Source: Deinococcus sp. QL22 (GTDB lineage: Bacteria > Deinococcota > Deinococci > Deinococcales > Deinococcaceae). From it: DNA of 64,000 bases. Positions within the stretch are counted from its first letter, which is position 1, and each line of letters opens with the position of its first letter. Under the pieces are notes generated by a model. The model was given only the letters and a program-made list of their open reading frames with translations. It was not told the origin of the DNA and made no database searches. The stretch spans positions 1,365,001 through 1,429,000 of the forward strand of contig NZ_CP097149.1 in assembly GCF_023370075.1 (NCBI RefSeq), read 5' to 3'. The translations under genes were made by a program, and so were the position numbers. Shown here one piece after another: positions 19,125 through 27,689 of this stretch.

Positions 19125-19910
19125 TCAGTCCACCTTCATGGTCATGATGCTGGCCCCGGCGTCGACGTACACGGTTTGGCCGGTCATGCCGCTGCCCAGA
19201 TCGGACAGCAGGAATAGGGCCAGTTTGCCCACTTCTTCGGGGGTGGCGTTGCGGCCCAAGGGTGCGGCGGCGGCGGCCTTTTCGTACATGGCCCCAAAGC
19301 CCGGAATAGAGCGGGCGGCGATGGTTCTCATCGGGCCTGCGCTGATGGTGTTCACGCGCACGCCCGCCGCGCCCATCTCGGAGGCGAGGTAGCGGGTGGC
19401 GGCTTCTAGGGCAGCTTTGGCCACACCCATCACGTTGTATTTGGGCACCACCTGCTGAGAAGCGTGGTAGGTCAGGCTGACGATGCTGCCGCCCGCATTC
19501 AGCAGCGGTTCGGCGTGGCGGGCCGTAGAAACGAGGGTATAGGCGCTGACACTGAGGGCCGTATTCCAGTCTTCAGGCGTGGTGTCCACGAAGCGGCCAT
19601 CCATCGCGCTGCGGGGCGCAAACCCGATGGAATGCACCAGCATGTCCAGCGTGCCGAACTCGGCCTTCACGCGGGCAAACAGGGCCGTCAGGTCGTCTTC
19701 GCTGGTGGCGTCGGCCTGCTGCGTCCACACGCCTTCACGCCCGGCCAGCAGTTTGTCCAGTTCACTCTTCAGGCGCTCGCCCTGATAGGAAAACCCCACG
19801 CGGCATCCGGCGGCCAACAGTTGCTCGGCAATGGCCCAGCCGAGGCTGCGGGCGTTGGCGACGCCCATCACGAGGGCGGTTTTGCTGGACAGATCGACGC
19901 TGATACTCAT
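19125..19910 (-). CDS. fabI: Enoyl-[acyl-carrier-protein] reductase FabI
   Basis: Catalyses the last, NADH-dependent step of each fatty-acid elongation round. 261 residues, normal for FabI. The divergent SDR cofactor motif GVANARSLGWAIA is near residue 16, and the catalytic Tyr-x6-Lys is in KYNVMGVAKAALEAA. LTYHASQQVVPKYN and the substrate loop RTIAARSIPGF are classic. The start at 19910 has TACAGT 7 nt upstream. Confidence 0.95.
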   Translation of the reverse strand: MSISVDLSSKTALVMGVANARSLGWAIAEQLLAAGCRVGFSYQGERLKSELDKLLAGREGVWTQQADATSEDDLTALFARVKAEFGTLDMLVHSIGFAPRSAMDGRFVDTTPEDWNTALSVSAYTLVSTARHAEPLLNAGGSIVSLTYHASQQVVPKYNVMGVAKAALEAATRYLASEMGAAGVRVNTISAGPMRTIAARSIPGFGAMYEKAAAAAPLGRNATPEEVGKLALFLLSDLGSGMTGQTVYVDAGASIMTMKVD

Positions 19911-19917
19911 AAAAGCG

Positions 19918-19923
19918 ACTGTA
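19918..19923 (-). promoter_or_regulatory. Leaderless-type -10 box of fabI
   Basis: TACAGT on the minus strand, 7 nt before the ATG at 19910. Confidence 0.5.
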
Positions 19924-19981
19924 GCAGTGTGCGGGGGCGGGCTGCTGAAGTGGGTACAGAGTTCAACAGGCGGCGGCGTTC

Positions 19982-20095
19982 AAAAGGTCAAAGAATGCAG
20001 GGTCGAAGGTGCAGGTTGGTGGCGGTTGTGGAGGGGGTGAGGGAGCGCCAGCGAAATGCCCTTCCTTAGACTCTTGACCTTTAGACCCTATAGAC
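19982..20095. repeat. AGACCCTT-type intergenic element, copy 5
   Basis: The right arm CCTTAGACTCTTGACCTTTAGACCC starts at 20064. A degenerate left arm contains AAAAGGTCAAAG and GGGTCGAAGG (19982-20009). The stretch before the right arm, GAGCGCCAGC followed by AATGCCCTT, is shared with copy 8 near 50081-50100. Confidence 0.65.
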
Positions 20096-20133
20096 ACCGC
20101 CCCAGCCGTCCAAGTTTTGTCAGAGCGGCTGCG

Positions 20134-20139
20134 TAGGCT
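20134..20139 (+). promoter_or_regulatory. Leaderless-type -10 box of the secreted-protein gene
   Basis: TAGGCT ends 6 nt before the ATG at 20146. Confidence 0.5.
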
Positions 20140-20145
20140 GGGAGC

Positions 20146-21051
20146 ATGACGGTTAAGCGGTGGGTGTTGGCGGCAGCTCTGGCTGCGGGTGTATGGGGAA
20201 TGGGTCAGGCCGAGCCGCTGCGGGTGGGGGCCGTGTACGCCGCTGGAGCCACGCTAGACGCGCCCGCGCTGGGCGTGCAGATCGAGATGCCGCCCGGTTT
20301 CCGCGCCCAGTTGGTGCCCAGCGAAGACGCGCCGGGGATGGCCGTGTTGCTGATCCGAACGGCGGGCACCGGCAGTATTCAACTCAGCGTGTTGCCCGCC
20401 GCGCCTGCAGGAGCATTGGATGCCGCCTTTCCTGCCCGTGTACGTGTGGGGCAAGCTGAAGCCACGTTGGTCAGTTCTGCGCTGGCCGGAGCAGTGCAAA
20501 CCGGGCATTACACCTTGCCCAATGCCGCCCTGAGCCGCGCCGCCACCCTGCTGCCCAATGGAACCCGCATCATGGCCACCTTGGCGCACCCAGCAGGGCA
20601 GGAAGCCCGCCTTCTGGACACTCTGAAGGCGGTGCTGGGGCTGGCGAAACCCACTGCGCCCGCGCCCACCCTACCCGCCCTGTGGCAAGAACGGCTGAAG
20701 GTGGCCCAGAACAGTTCATTCGTGACGGTGGGACGGGACAAAGACTATGCATTTTTTGGCCTCTGCGCCAACGGCAACTTTGCGATGACCACCGCCGAAG
20801 ACTCGTTTGCCAATGGTGTGGTCGGGCAAGTGGCCCTGACCGCGCTCAGCGAGACCGAGGCCGTGCTGAAACTGACCCAGAAAGGCGGCTTTACCACGCT
20901 GGCCCGCGTGCAGTGGGGTTCCAGTGAGGCAGGCCGCACCCGCATGAACATGGAACTGTATCTGGCAACGCCCTACATCGGAAAACTGGCACTCGACACC
21001 GCAGACCGCTTTTCCGAACAGGACGTGACGGTGGGCCTGCTGTGCCTGTGA
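20146..21051 (+). CDS. Secreted protein, unknown function
   Basis: 301 residues with a Sec signal peptide (MTVKRWVLAAALAAGVWGMGQA, likely cut after AQA or AEP). Two halves are separated by a Pro-rich linker (PTAPAPTLPALWQ, about 173-185). The C-terminal half has three isolated aromatic/Gly segments and ends with a conserved-looking VGLLCL. Two Cys (in GLCANG and LLCL) could form a disulfide. I do not recognise the family. Repeat elements flank it on both sides. Confidence 0.7.
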   Translation: MTVKRWVLAAALAAGVWGMGQAEPLRVGAVYAAGATLDAPALGVQIEMPPGFRAQLVPSEDAPGMAVLLIRTAGTGSIQLSVLPAAPAGALDAAFPARVRVGQAEATLVSSALAGAVQTGHYTLPNAALSRAATLLPNGTRIMATLAHPAGQEARLLDTLKAVLGLAKPTAPAPTLPALWQERLKVAQNSSFVTVGRDKDYAFFGLCANGNFAMTTAEDSFANGVVGQVALTALSETEAVLKLTQKGGFTTLARVQWGSSEAGRTRMNMELYLATPYIGKLALDTADRFSEQDVTVGLLCL

Positions 21052-21062
21052 GGGGTTGAAGC

Positions 21063-21104
21063 CCTTGACCTTCTTAGACCCTCAGACCCTTGACTCTTAG
21101 ACGC
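21063..21104. repeat. AGACCCTT-type element, copy 6 (single arm)
   Basis: A right arm only, beginning 12 bases after a stop codon: CCTTGACCTTCTTAGACCC then TCAGACCCTTGACTCTTAG. No matching left arm is visible. Confidence 0.6.
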
Positions 21105-21121
21105 TCTTCGCCCAGTGAGCC

Positions 21122-22015
21122 TTAGCCCCGCCGCGTCACCCCGTCCAGCGTCATCAGCGAGCCGTACAACTCCGGGCGGCGATCTCTGAAAAAGCCCATG
21201 CCAGCGCGGAATTTGCGGGCTTCTTTCAGATTGAGGGTGTGGGTCAGTGCGCCTTCCTCTGTGTCGCCCAGTTCGGCCACGATTTCGCCGGTGTAGTCGG
21301 CCAGGAAGGAATGCCCGTAGTACGTCTGGGTCAAGTCGCCCACGACTTCGGTGCCGATTCGGTTGGCGGCCCCCACATACGCCGAGTTGCTGACGGCGTG
21401 GCCCTGCATGGCCCGCTGCCACATGGAATGGTTGTTGGGGCTTTCCACGCCCTCGGGTTCGCTGCCGATGGCGGTGGGATACAGCAGGAAGTCGGCCCCG
21501 CCCAGCATCAGGGCGCGGGCGGTTTCCGGGTACCACTGATCCCAGCAGATGCCCACGCCGATGCGCCCAAACTGCGTACCCCACACCTTAAATCCGGTAT
21601 CGCCGGGGTTGAAGTAATACTTTTCTTCGTAGCCGGGGCCGTCTGGAATATGGGTTTTGCGGTAGTTGCCCAGCAGCGTGCCGTCGGCGTCTATGCACAC
21701 CAAACTGTTGTAATGGGCCTGCCCCGCCCGCTCGAAGTAAGACAGCGGCAGCACCACGCCCAGTTCCCGCGCCAGATTCTGAAAGCGCCCGATAAACGGA
21801 TGGTCTTCCAGCGGGTGCGCCAGCTCAAAGTATTCCTCGCGCTCCACCTGACAGAAATACAGATTCTCGAACAGTTCGGGCAGCAAGATGACCTGTGCGC
21901 CCGCCTTCGCCGCATCCCGCACATGGGCTTCGGCGCGGGCCACGTTGTCTTCCAGTTGGTCGGTCACGTGCATCTGGATCACAGACAGATTGAGGGTATC
22001 GACAGGACGAATCAT
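21122..22015 (-). CDS. aguB: N-carbamoylputrescine amidohydrolase AguB
   Basis: Hydrolyses N-carbamoylputrescine to putrescine, CO2 and ammonia. 297 residues of the nitrilase superfamily, with the Glu-Lys-Cys triad in LLPELFENLYF, YRKTHIPDGPGYEEKYYF and GICWDQWYPE. The sequence around the Lys is diagnostic for AguB rather than general carbon-nitrogen hydrolases. Agmatine deiminase, the preceding enzyme, is encoded 1.4 kb upstream on the same strand, separated by two unrelated genes. It has its own TAGCCT box 6 nt before the ATG. Confidence 0.94.
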   Translation of the reverse strand: MIRPVDTLNLSVIQMHVTDQLEDNVARAEAHVRDAAKAGAQVILLPELFENLYFCQVEREEYFELAHPLEDHPFIGRFQNLARELGVVLPLSYFERAGQAHYNSLVCIDADGTLLGNYRKTHIPDGPGYEEKYYFNPGDTGFKVWGTQFGRIGVGICWDQWYPETARALMLGGADFLLYPTAIGSEPEGVESPNNHSMWQRAMQGHAVSNSAYVGAANRIGTEVVGDLTQTYYGHSFLADYTGEIVAELGDTEEGALTHTLNLKEARKFRAGMGFFRDRRPELYGSLMTLDGVTRRG

Positions 22016-22021
22016 GCGTTC

Positions 22022-22027
22022 AGGCTA
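22022..22027 (-). promoter_or_regulatory. Leaderless-type -10 box of aguB
   Basis: TAGCCT on the minus strand, 6 nt before the ATG at 22015. Confidence 0.5.
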
Positions 22028-22205
22028 CCTGACCCAGCCAAAAAGGGAAGTGATCAGGGCAGAGTTCGTCTGTTTGGTGATCGAATCGGCAAGACGCGGG
22101 GCACTCAATTCCTCTGCTGCTGCCGCCCACTTGACCGATTCTTAGCCCTTGAGTGGCTGTGTGAATTGAGGAACAAGCACCCCGGATTCCTGATTGCTGC
22201 TGTGC

Positions 22206-22211
22206 TAGCGT
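22206..22211 (+). promoter_or_regulatory. Leaderless-type -10 box of the broken dsbA-like gene
   Basis: TAGCGT ends 6 nt before the ATG at 22218, fixing the true start of the interrupted reading frame. Confidence 0.45.
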
Positions 22212-22217
22212 TCCGGC

Positions 22218-22880
22218 ATGACCCTCAGCCAGCGAGACAGCAATGCGCCCACCGACGTCTTTTTTGACTTTCTGTGTCCCTACGCTTGGCGCGGGATAGA
22301 GCTGGCCGCCGTACTGCAGGCGCAGGGGCATGCCTTCCGGCTGCGGCACTTTTCGTTGGTTTAGGGCAACCACGAAGAAAACGGCGGCAAAGAGGGCGTG
22401 GTGTGGTGGCTGACCGATCAGGCGTTGGGGGAAGGCAGTCCCTACCAGCAGAATAGTCTGGCCGCGTTTCTGGCTGCCCACGCCGCCGCGCAGCAGGGCG
22501 AGGAATTGCACTGGGCGTTTACGCTGGCCCTGTTCCGCGCTGTGCATGAAGACAAGAAGACGCTGGATGAGGCTGCTATCACCGACGCCGCTCACACCGC
22601 CGGACTGGATCTGGACGCCTTCGCCGCCGCCCGCGCCGATGAAGCGGGCCTCCGCGCCAGCCTGCGTGCCGAACTGGCTGAGGCCGCCGAGATCGGTGTC
22701 TTCGGCACGCCCACCTTCGTCCTGCCCGACGGAAGCGCCGCCTACTACCGCTTCGAGAACCTGACCCGCGACCCCGAAACTGCGCTGGTGTGGTGGAATC
22801 TCTACGGAGAAGTGTTGCGCTCCGGTGCAGGCATTGCCACAGTCAAGCGGGCAAAAAATCGTCCGACAAAGAAGGCGTAG
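22218..22880 (+). pseudogene. DsbA-family (FrnE-like) protein with in-frame amber stop
   Basis: The frame from ATG 22218 reads MTLSQRDSNAPTDVFFDFLC PYAWRG and so on, then meets TAG at 22362-22364 after 48 codons and continues in the same frame to 22880. Joined, it gives a 220-residue thioredoxin-fold protein of the DsbA/2-hydroxychromene-2-carboxylate isomerase group; GVFGTPTFVLPDG is the usual cis-proline region near the C-terminus. Family members read FSLVQGNHEEN at the break, so the change looks like CAG to TAG. The active site has one Cys (CPYA). Options are a recent pseudogene, amber readthrough or a sequencing error. Its 3' end overlaps the convergent GNAT gene by 38 bases. Confidence 0.8.
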
Positions 22881-23469
22881 GCTCCAGCGCGTCCAGTCCC
22901 AGCCGCTGCGCCACTTCTTCCCCCGCCCGTTTCAGGCCGCAGCGCACGTCCATGTAGTCGCGGTACACCGGATCAAAGCTGTAGATCAGCACCGCCAGCA
23001 TCCCGTGATGGTCTATTTCCATGCCCTGAAGACGGAATCCGGCCCGCAACTTGGGGATCAGTACCGCGTTGTTGGTGGCGTGGTGGTGGCTGCGAACCAG
23101 CGTGTAGCCCTCGGCCTTCAGTACGTCCAGCACAGTGGGTAGCAGGCGCGAATAGACGCCTTTGCCGCGGTGCTCTGGCAACAGCGCCGTATTGATCATG
23201 TAGGCGGTGCGGGCGTCCCACTGCCGCGAGATCTGCCAGCCTGCCACCTCGCCGCCGTGCAACACGAGCCACGCATGACGCTTGCCGTCTGGCATGGCAA
23301 AAGGCGCGTCGGTCTGCCAATCGAACGACACGCTCTGGTACGCCTCAACTTCCAGCCTGTCGGCTACCGCCCAGGCGTCGGCATTGGTAACGGGGCGCAG
23401 GCTGTAGCCGCCGCCTAAATCGGTTTCTGCGCCCTGTGCGTCTGGTAAGGGGAAAGTTTCACTTGCCAT
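22843..23469 (-). CDS. GNAT-family N-acetyltransferase
   Basis: 208 residues. The acetyl-CoA-binding motif is in LLPEHRGKGVYSRLLPTVLD near residue 98, followed by the Asn-containing HHATNNAVLIPKLRAGF segment usual for GNAT fold strand 5 to helix 4. The substrate is unknown. The ATG lies inside the end of aguA (11-base overlap), so translation is coupled to agmatine deiminase. That makes a polyamine or amino acid a reasonable but unproven substrate. Confidence 0.82.
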   Translation of the reverse strand: MASETFPLPDAQGAETDLGGGYSLRPVTNADAWAVADRLEVEAYQSVSFDWQTDAPFAMPDGKRHAWLVLHGGEVAGWQISRQWDARTAYMINTALLPEHRGKGVYSRLLPTVLDVLKAEGYTLVRSHHHATNNAVLIPKLRAGFRLQGMEIDHHGMLAVLIYSFDPVYRDYMDVRCGLKRAGEEVAQRLGLDALEPTPSLSDDFLPA

Positions 23470-24577
23470 TCCATGCCTGCCCCTGCGGTTGCTGCTGCGT
23501 GATGCAGTGAAAGCTTCCGCCGCCCTCGATGATGGCGCGGCTGCTCAGGCCGATCACCTCGCGTCCCGGAAAGAGGGGACGCAAGACTTCCAGCGCGGGG
23601 ATGTCGTTGGGGTCGCCGTACTGGGGAACTACCACGAAGCCGTTGCCGATATAAAAGTTGGCGTAGGTGGGCGGTAAGCGGCCTTCTGCCCCCTCCAGGC
23701 GCTGCGCGGGCAGTGGCAATTCCACCACCCGGAAGGGCTGGCCGCTGAGGTCGGTCATGGCCTGCAACTGCGCCAGATTGCCCGCCATCGTGGTGTGGTT
23801 GGGGTCTTCGGGATTCGGCTCCACGCTGGTTACGATGGTCTGCTCATCCACAAAGCGCGTGATGGTGTCGATGTGGCCGTCGGTGTGGTCGTTTTCCAGC
23901 CCGCCGTCCAGCCACAGCAGCTTCTGGATGCCCAGCGTCCCTTGCAGCAGCTCGGCGTAGCCCTCTTCGGTCAGGCCCGGATTGCGCGTGTCGGTCAGGA
24001 AACACGAACGGGTGGTCAGGCCCATGCCCGCGCCGTTCACTTCCAGCCCGCCGCCTTCCAGCACTTCGGGCCGATCCCAGTGCGTGAGGCTGAGGGACTG
24101 CGCCACGTATTCCGGCACGCGGTCATCGTGCCCCGAATCAAACTTGCCGCCCCAGGCATTGAACCGCCAGTTGATCAGGCTCAGGTCGGCCTCTGCGCCG
24201 CTGCCCCGCGTGATGAAAATAGGGCCGTTGTCGCGCATCCACACGTCGTCCAGCGGCACATGATGGAAGGACACGTTCGCACCGTCCAGCCGTTCGCGGG
24301 CGTCCTGCTCACTTTCGGTATCGCGCACCAGCAGATGCACGGCTTCAAAGCGGGCAATGGTACGGATCAGCTCGGCAAACTCGGCCCGCACGGCGTCCAG
24401 ATGCCCGAACCACAGGTCGTCGTTGGCGGGCCAGCCCATCCAGGTGGCGGCGTGCGGAGCCCACTCGGCAGGCATGGCAAACCCCAGCAGGGCGGCGGGC
24501 GTGTCTCGCGGCAGCAGGTGCTGTTCGGGGGCAGGCAAGCTAGAGCTGGACAGGTCAGAACGGGTCACGTGGGGCAT
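23459..24577 (-). CDS. aguA: Agmatine deiminase AguA
   Basis: Converts agmatine to N-carbamoylputrescine and ammonia; with AguB this makes putrescine from arginine-derived agmatine. 372 residues, in the peptidyl-arginine-deiminase-like fold. Landmarks: MPAEWAPHAATWMGWP near the start, DDVWMRDNGPIF, LEGGGLEVNG, the catalytic ENDHTDGHIDT and the nucleophile Cys in GGSFHCITQQQP near the end. The start at 24577 (MPHVTRS) is chosen over a 16-residue longer frame. No clear ribosome site or -10 box is visible. Confidence 0.94.
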   Translation of the reverse strand: MPHVTRSDLSSSSLPAPEQHLLPRDTPAALLGFAMPAEWAPHAATWMGWPANDDLWFGHLDAVRAEFAELIRTIARFEAVHLLVRDTESEQDARERLDGANVSFHHVPLDDVWMRDNGPIFITRGSGAEADLSLINWRFNAWGGKFDSGHDDRVPEYVAQSLSLTHWDRPEVLEGGGLEVNGAGMGLTTRSCFLTDTRNPGLTEEGYAELLQGTLGIQKLLWLDGGLENDHTDGHIDTITRFVDEQTIVTSVEPNPEDPNHTTMAGNLAQLQAMTDLSGQPFRVVELPLPAQRLEGAEGRLPPTYANFYIGNGFVVVPQYGDPNDIPALEVLRPLFPGREVIGLSSRAIIEGGGSFHCITQQQPQGQAWNGK

Positions 24578-24688
24578 TGTCGCATTCCGGCATTTGGGGA
24601 AAGTGACGGGCCGTGCCCCCGGCAACCCACAACGGGCGAAGCATCGCCGCCTCGCCCGTCTGATCTCCGTTCATTTAGCTCAGTCCAC

Positions 24689-25009
24689 TTACCCCAGCAA
24701 AGGCGTGTCGCCCAGATCGGTACTGGCGAGCGCCCGGAATTCGTCGGCTTTCTCGGCAAAGCCCATCTGCTCGTAGCAGGCGGCCAGCTTCAGCGCAAAA
24801 AACTGTGTGGCACGGGCGTCTTCGCGGCGTTCGGCGGCTTCCAGGCAGTCGCGGTAATGGCGCACAGCGAGGTGATACTGCGCCCCGCCCTCGGCATGTT
24901 CGGCCCGGCAATGGCTGATCCGCAGGGCCACGATGTCGGTGGGAAGGCTCCCGGCAGCATGGGCAGAGGGTGCGCTTTGCAAGTTCACGTCAGAGGTCGC
25001 GCCGTTCAT
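24689..25009 (-). CDS. Small TPR-like protein, unknown function
   Basis: 106 residues, mostly helical. The region QYHLAVRHYRDCLEAAERRE followed by FFALKLAACYEQMGFAEKAD (about 44-90) has the spacing and Ala/Gly/Tyr positions of tetratricopeptide helices, about one and a half repeats. It probably mediates protein contacts. It lies between aguA and the RNB gene on the same strand with gaps over 100 bases, so no operon is claimed. Confidence 0.65.
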   Translation of the reverse strand: MNGATSDVNLQSAPSAHAAGSLPTDIVALRISHCRAEHAEGGAQYHLAVRHYRDCLEAAERREDARATQFFALKLAACYEQMGFAEKADEFRALASTDLGDTPLLG

Positions 25010-25181
25010 GGCCCCGATTTTAAGCGTGTAGCGCAGCAGATGAATGAAAGGTGAACCGGATTTGGCGCGTTAAAGGTGTGTTTCCAAGCGTTGCCTGAAG
25101 CCGGTACAGACTTTTGTTGAAGATTTGGGGCAGGGGGTGTAGGCTATATCTTCGTAAAATTTCTCACACTCCTGTAAAGTT

Positions 25182-26588
25182 TCATTCCCCTGTGACGACT
25201 CTGGCCCGCACCGTCAATTTGGGCAAATCCACGTCGGTCATGCGCAGCCGTAGCGCCGTGCCTGCCGGGGCGGGGGTACTGAGCGGCAAGTCGTAGGCCA
25301 AGTCGGGAATCAGCAGGGTGGCTTGGGGGCCGCGCCGATCCACGATCACGGCGTCCCACACGCGGTCTGGCTGGGCGGCCACGTAGCGCAGCGTGTGGTG
25401 CTTGCGGCTCAGGCGTTCGGCCTGCCGGGTGGCGTCGGCGTTCATCTGGGCCTCGGCCACGCGGGCAGCCACGGCCTTGCCCGCCAGCGGTTCGGTGCCG
25501 GTCAGGTGCGAGCGCAACTGCTGATGCACCACCAGATCAAGGTAACGGCGCATAGGGCTGGTGGCCTGCACGTATAATTCCAGCCCCATGCCGTGATGCG
25601 GCCCCGGCGAGGGCTGAAAGCGCGTGCGGGCCAGCGTGCGGCGGCGGGCCCACTGGGCGGGCAGGGTGTCGCCGTGTACGTCGCGGGTGGGAGCATCCTG
25701 CGTGGCAAACGGCAGGGCGATGCTGTGGTCGTCACCGAAAATAGCGGCTCCCCAGCCTGCAAGCGTCATCGATTCCTGCACCACAAACCGCATCTCGGGC
25801 TTGGGCAGCGGCGACACCTCTACGCCGTCTGCATTTACCTTCACGCGCACTTCGGGCAGGTCTATGCTCATGGCCCCTTCCGATTCGCGCAGGTCGCGGC
25901 TGGCACGGGCGAGGCGGGCCATCGTCACAAACGGTTCTGCGCCCGCATCCAGCCGCTCCTGTGCCTGCGAATAGGTCAGCCGGGTCACGCGCACGCGGCT
26001 CAGGCACACGTCTACGGCGTCGGCGTTGCCGTCCGAATCCAGATCGAGGCTGATGGAGAGCGCGGGCATGGTGTCGTGCAGGCCGAGGCCCGTGCGTTCC
26101 ACCAACTCGTCGGGCAGCATCCCGATGGTCTGGTCGGGCAAATACAGTGTTGCGCCGCGTGCGCGGGCTTCCAAGTCCAGCGGGCTGTCTGCCGTCACCA
26201 GCGCCGAAACGTCGGCCACATGCACCCACAGGCGCGTCAGGCCACCCTCTAGGGCTTCGATGCCCACCGCGTCGTCGGGGTCGCGGTTGCCGTCATCGTC
26301 GATGGCAAAGGCTTCCAGATGCGTCAGGTCAAGGCGGGCTTCGTCGGCAAAGTCCGGAACGGGCAGCGTCACTGGGGTTAATGCCGCGCCCAGACGGTCT
26401 GCGTACGGTGTGCGGGCGTCTGTCCATATCCCTAACCGCAGCAGCAGGGCATGGGCCGATTCGGGGGTTTCTTGCTGGCCGAGTTCGCGCAGGGTGCGGC
26501 TTTTTTCGGCCTTGCCCCGCGCCAGCAGTTCTATTTCGGTGCGCTGGGCCGGTGTGAGCTGATCAGCAGTGAGGGGGGGCAGAGTCAT
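25182..26588 (-). CDS. RNB-domain ribonuclease (RNase II family)
   Basis: A 3'-to-5' hydrolytic exoribonuclease. 468 residues, shorter than E. coli RNase II/R: instead of two cold-shock domains there is an N-terminal helical domain (1-90) as in the D. radiodurans enzyme. The RNB core has AIDDDGNRDPDDAVG with the four metal Asp residues (near 95-106), VADVSALV, TLYLPDQTIGMLPDELVE and the RNA-clamping QATSPMRRYLDLVVH near 375. A short S1-like beta-barrel follows (about 405-468). The start has TATCCT 7 nt upstream. Confidence 0.92.
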   Translation of the reverse strand: MTLPPLTADQLTPAQRTEIELLARGKAEKSRTLRELGQQETPESAHALLLRLGIWTDARTPYADRLGAALTPVTLPVPDFADEARLDLTHLEAFAIDDDGNRDPDDAVGIEALEGGLTRLWVHVADVSALVTADSPLDLEARARGATLYLPDQTIGMLPDELVERTGLGLHDTMPALSISLDLDSDGNADAVDVCLSRVRVTRLTYSQAQERLDAGAEPFVTMARLARASRDLRESEGAMSIDLPEVRVKVNADGVEVSPLPKPEMRFVVQESMTLAGWGAAIFGDDHSIALPFATQDAPTRDVHGDTLPAQWARRRTLARTRFQPSPGPHHGMGLELYVQATSPMRRYLDLVVHQQLRSHLTGTEPLAGKAVAARVAEAQMNADATRQAERLSRKHHTLRYVAAQPDRVWDAVIVDRRGPQATLLIPDLAYDLPLSTPAPAGTALRLRMTDVDLPKLTVRARVVTGE

Positions 26589-26595
26589 GAATCAA

Positions 26596-26601
26596 AGGAT
26601 A
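26596..26601 (-). promoter_or_regulatory. Leaderless-type -10 box of the RNB gene
   Basis: TATCCT on the minus strand, 7 nt before the ATG at 26588. Confidence 0.5.
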
Positions 26602-26747
26602 CGGGGCCGGGCCGGGGAACGGACAGCAGTTGAGTGAATAGAAACTTGGTCTTGCTAGTCCTTCCGGCAAGCTGCGACCATTACACCAGAAAATCCTGTC
26701 TGGCATACAGATTCGCCGCCCAGAGTTCATCAACTCTAAAACCGCGC

Positions 26748-26779
26748 TTGACAATCTGTGAGTTTGGTGTTTCTATATA
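26748..26779 (+). promoter_or_regulatory. Promoter of the SHOCT/LiaX-like operon
   Basis: A consensus -35 TTGACA at 26748-26753 and an AT-rich -10 region TCTATATA (26772-26779) give 18-20 bp spacing. A strong ribosome site (AAAGGAGACGAAT) then precedes the ATG, so this operon has a conventional leader, unlike most genes in the window. GAGTTCATCAACTC at 26724-26737 is a small upstream palindrome. Confidence 0.55.
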
Positions 26780-26795
26780 GCCAAAGGAGACGAAT

Positions 26796-27689
26796 ATGAA
26801 TGAACAACATCAACCCGAAGATTTCCGTTCGCAAGTCCAGCGTCTGGTGGCCGAAGGCAAACTCACCCCCGATGAGGCGGCAGGATTGCTAGAGGGGGAT
26901 TCACCCACAGAAGCCAGCACAGAGCCGATGGCGCTGATGCCCACCCAGAGCGCCGCCGAGTTCAGCGAGACGCCGCCCGACCTTGATCTGTATGTCAGTG
27001 GCTACAGCCTGACCGTGCTGCACGACACGCACCTGTCAGCCCCGCAACTGAGCGCCAACCGCGACGGCGAAGTGACGTTGCAGGCCACCGCCAACGGCTG
27101 GATCGTGCGCCGCCTGACCCATTCCGGCCACCACACCTTTAGCCTGAAAGCGATTTTGGCTCTGCCCTTTGCGCCCCGCAATGTGCATGTTCAGGTAGAG
27201 GGCGGCAGCCTGACCCTGCCCGATGTGTCGGGCGAAATGCAGGCCGAAGTCAATGGCGGCCACGTGCGAATGGGCCGCGCCGCGAGCCTGAACGCCGAAG
27301 TGAACGGCGGCAATCTGACCGCCACTGAATTGGGCGGCCCCACGCACCTGAACGTGAACGGCGGCAACCTGACGCTGGAGGGCGCACGCAGCCTGAATGC
27401 CAGTATCAACGGCGGCAACCTGCGCTGGGCGGGTGTGCTGACGGGTGGTAACCACCGGTTAGAGGTGAATGCCGGAAACGCAACGGTGTACCTCAAAGAG
27501 GGCAGCAACGTGACTTTGCGGGCCGAAGTAACAGTAGGGGCCTTCAAATCTGACTTTGCCACCAGTCAATCAGGCGGGTTCCTGAACACGCGGCATGGCG
27601 GGCAACTGGGCAGCGGCGAAGCGCAACTGTCTTGCCGGGTCACGGCGGGTCAGGTCAAGGTGCTGAGCGGATCGGGGGTGGGGTCATGA
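26796..27689 (+). CDS. SHOCT/LiaX-N motif plus beta-solenoid (DUF4097-like) protein
   Basis: 297 residues. Residues about 11-33 hold the helical motif VQRLVAEGKLTPDEAAGLLE, as in SHOCT/YvlB/LiaX N-termini. A linker follows, then a domain of repeated short strands with (V/I)NGGN turns (EVNGGHVRM, EVNGGNLTA, NVNGGNLTL, SINGGNLRW, EVNAGNATV; about 18-20 residues apart, 148-230), which is DUF4097/adhesin-like. There is no signal peptide. The architecture resembles YvlB and LiaX proteins of envelope-stress systems in Firmicutes. First gene of a three-gene operon; its stop overlaps the next ATG. Confidence 0.75.
   Translation: MNEQHQPEDFRSQVQRLVAEGKLTPDEAAGLLEGDSPTEASTEPMALMPTQSAAEFSETPPDLDLYVSGYSLTVLHDTHLSAPQLSANRDGEVTLQATANGWIVRRLTHSGHHTFSLKAILALPFAPRNVHVQVEGGSLTLPDVSGEMQAEVNGGHVRMGRAASLNAEVNGGNLTATELGGPTHLNVNGGNLTLEGARSLNASINGGNLRWAGVLTGGNHRLEVNAGNATVYLKEGSNVTLRAEVTVGAFKSDFATSQSGGFLNTRHGGQLGSGEAQLSCRVTAGQVKVLSGSGVGS

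Noticed and set aside
22083..22170. Interleaved inverted repeats (GAATCGG/CCGATTC and CTCAATTC/GAATTGAG) suggesting a pseudoknot before the dsbA-like gene
   Set aside because: Pairs of 7-8 bases occur by chance in a region this size, and the gene appears to start leaderless downstream.
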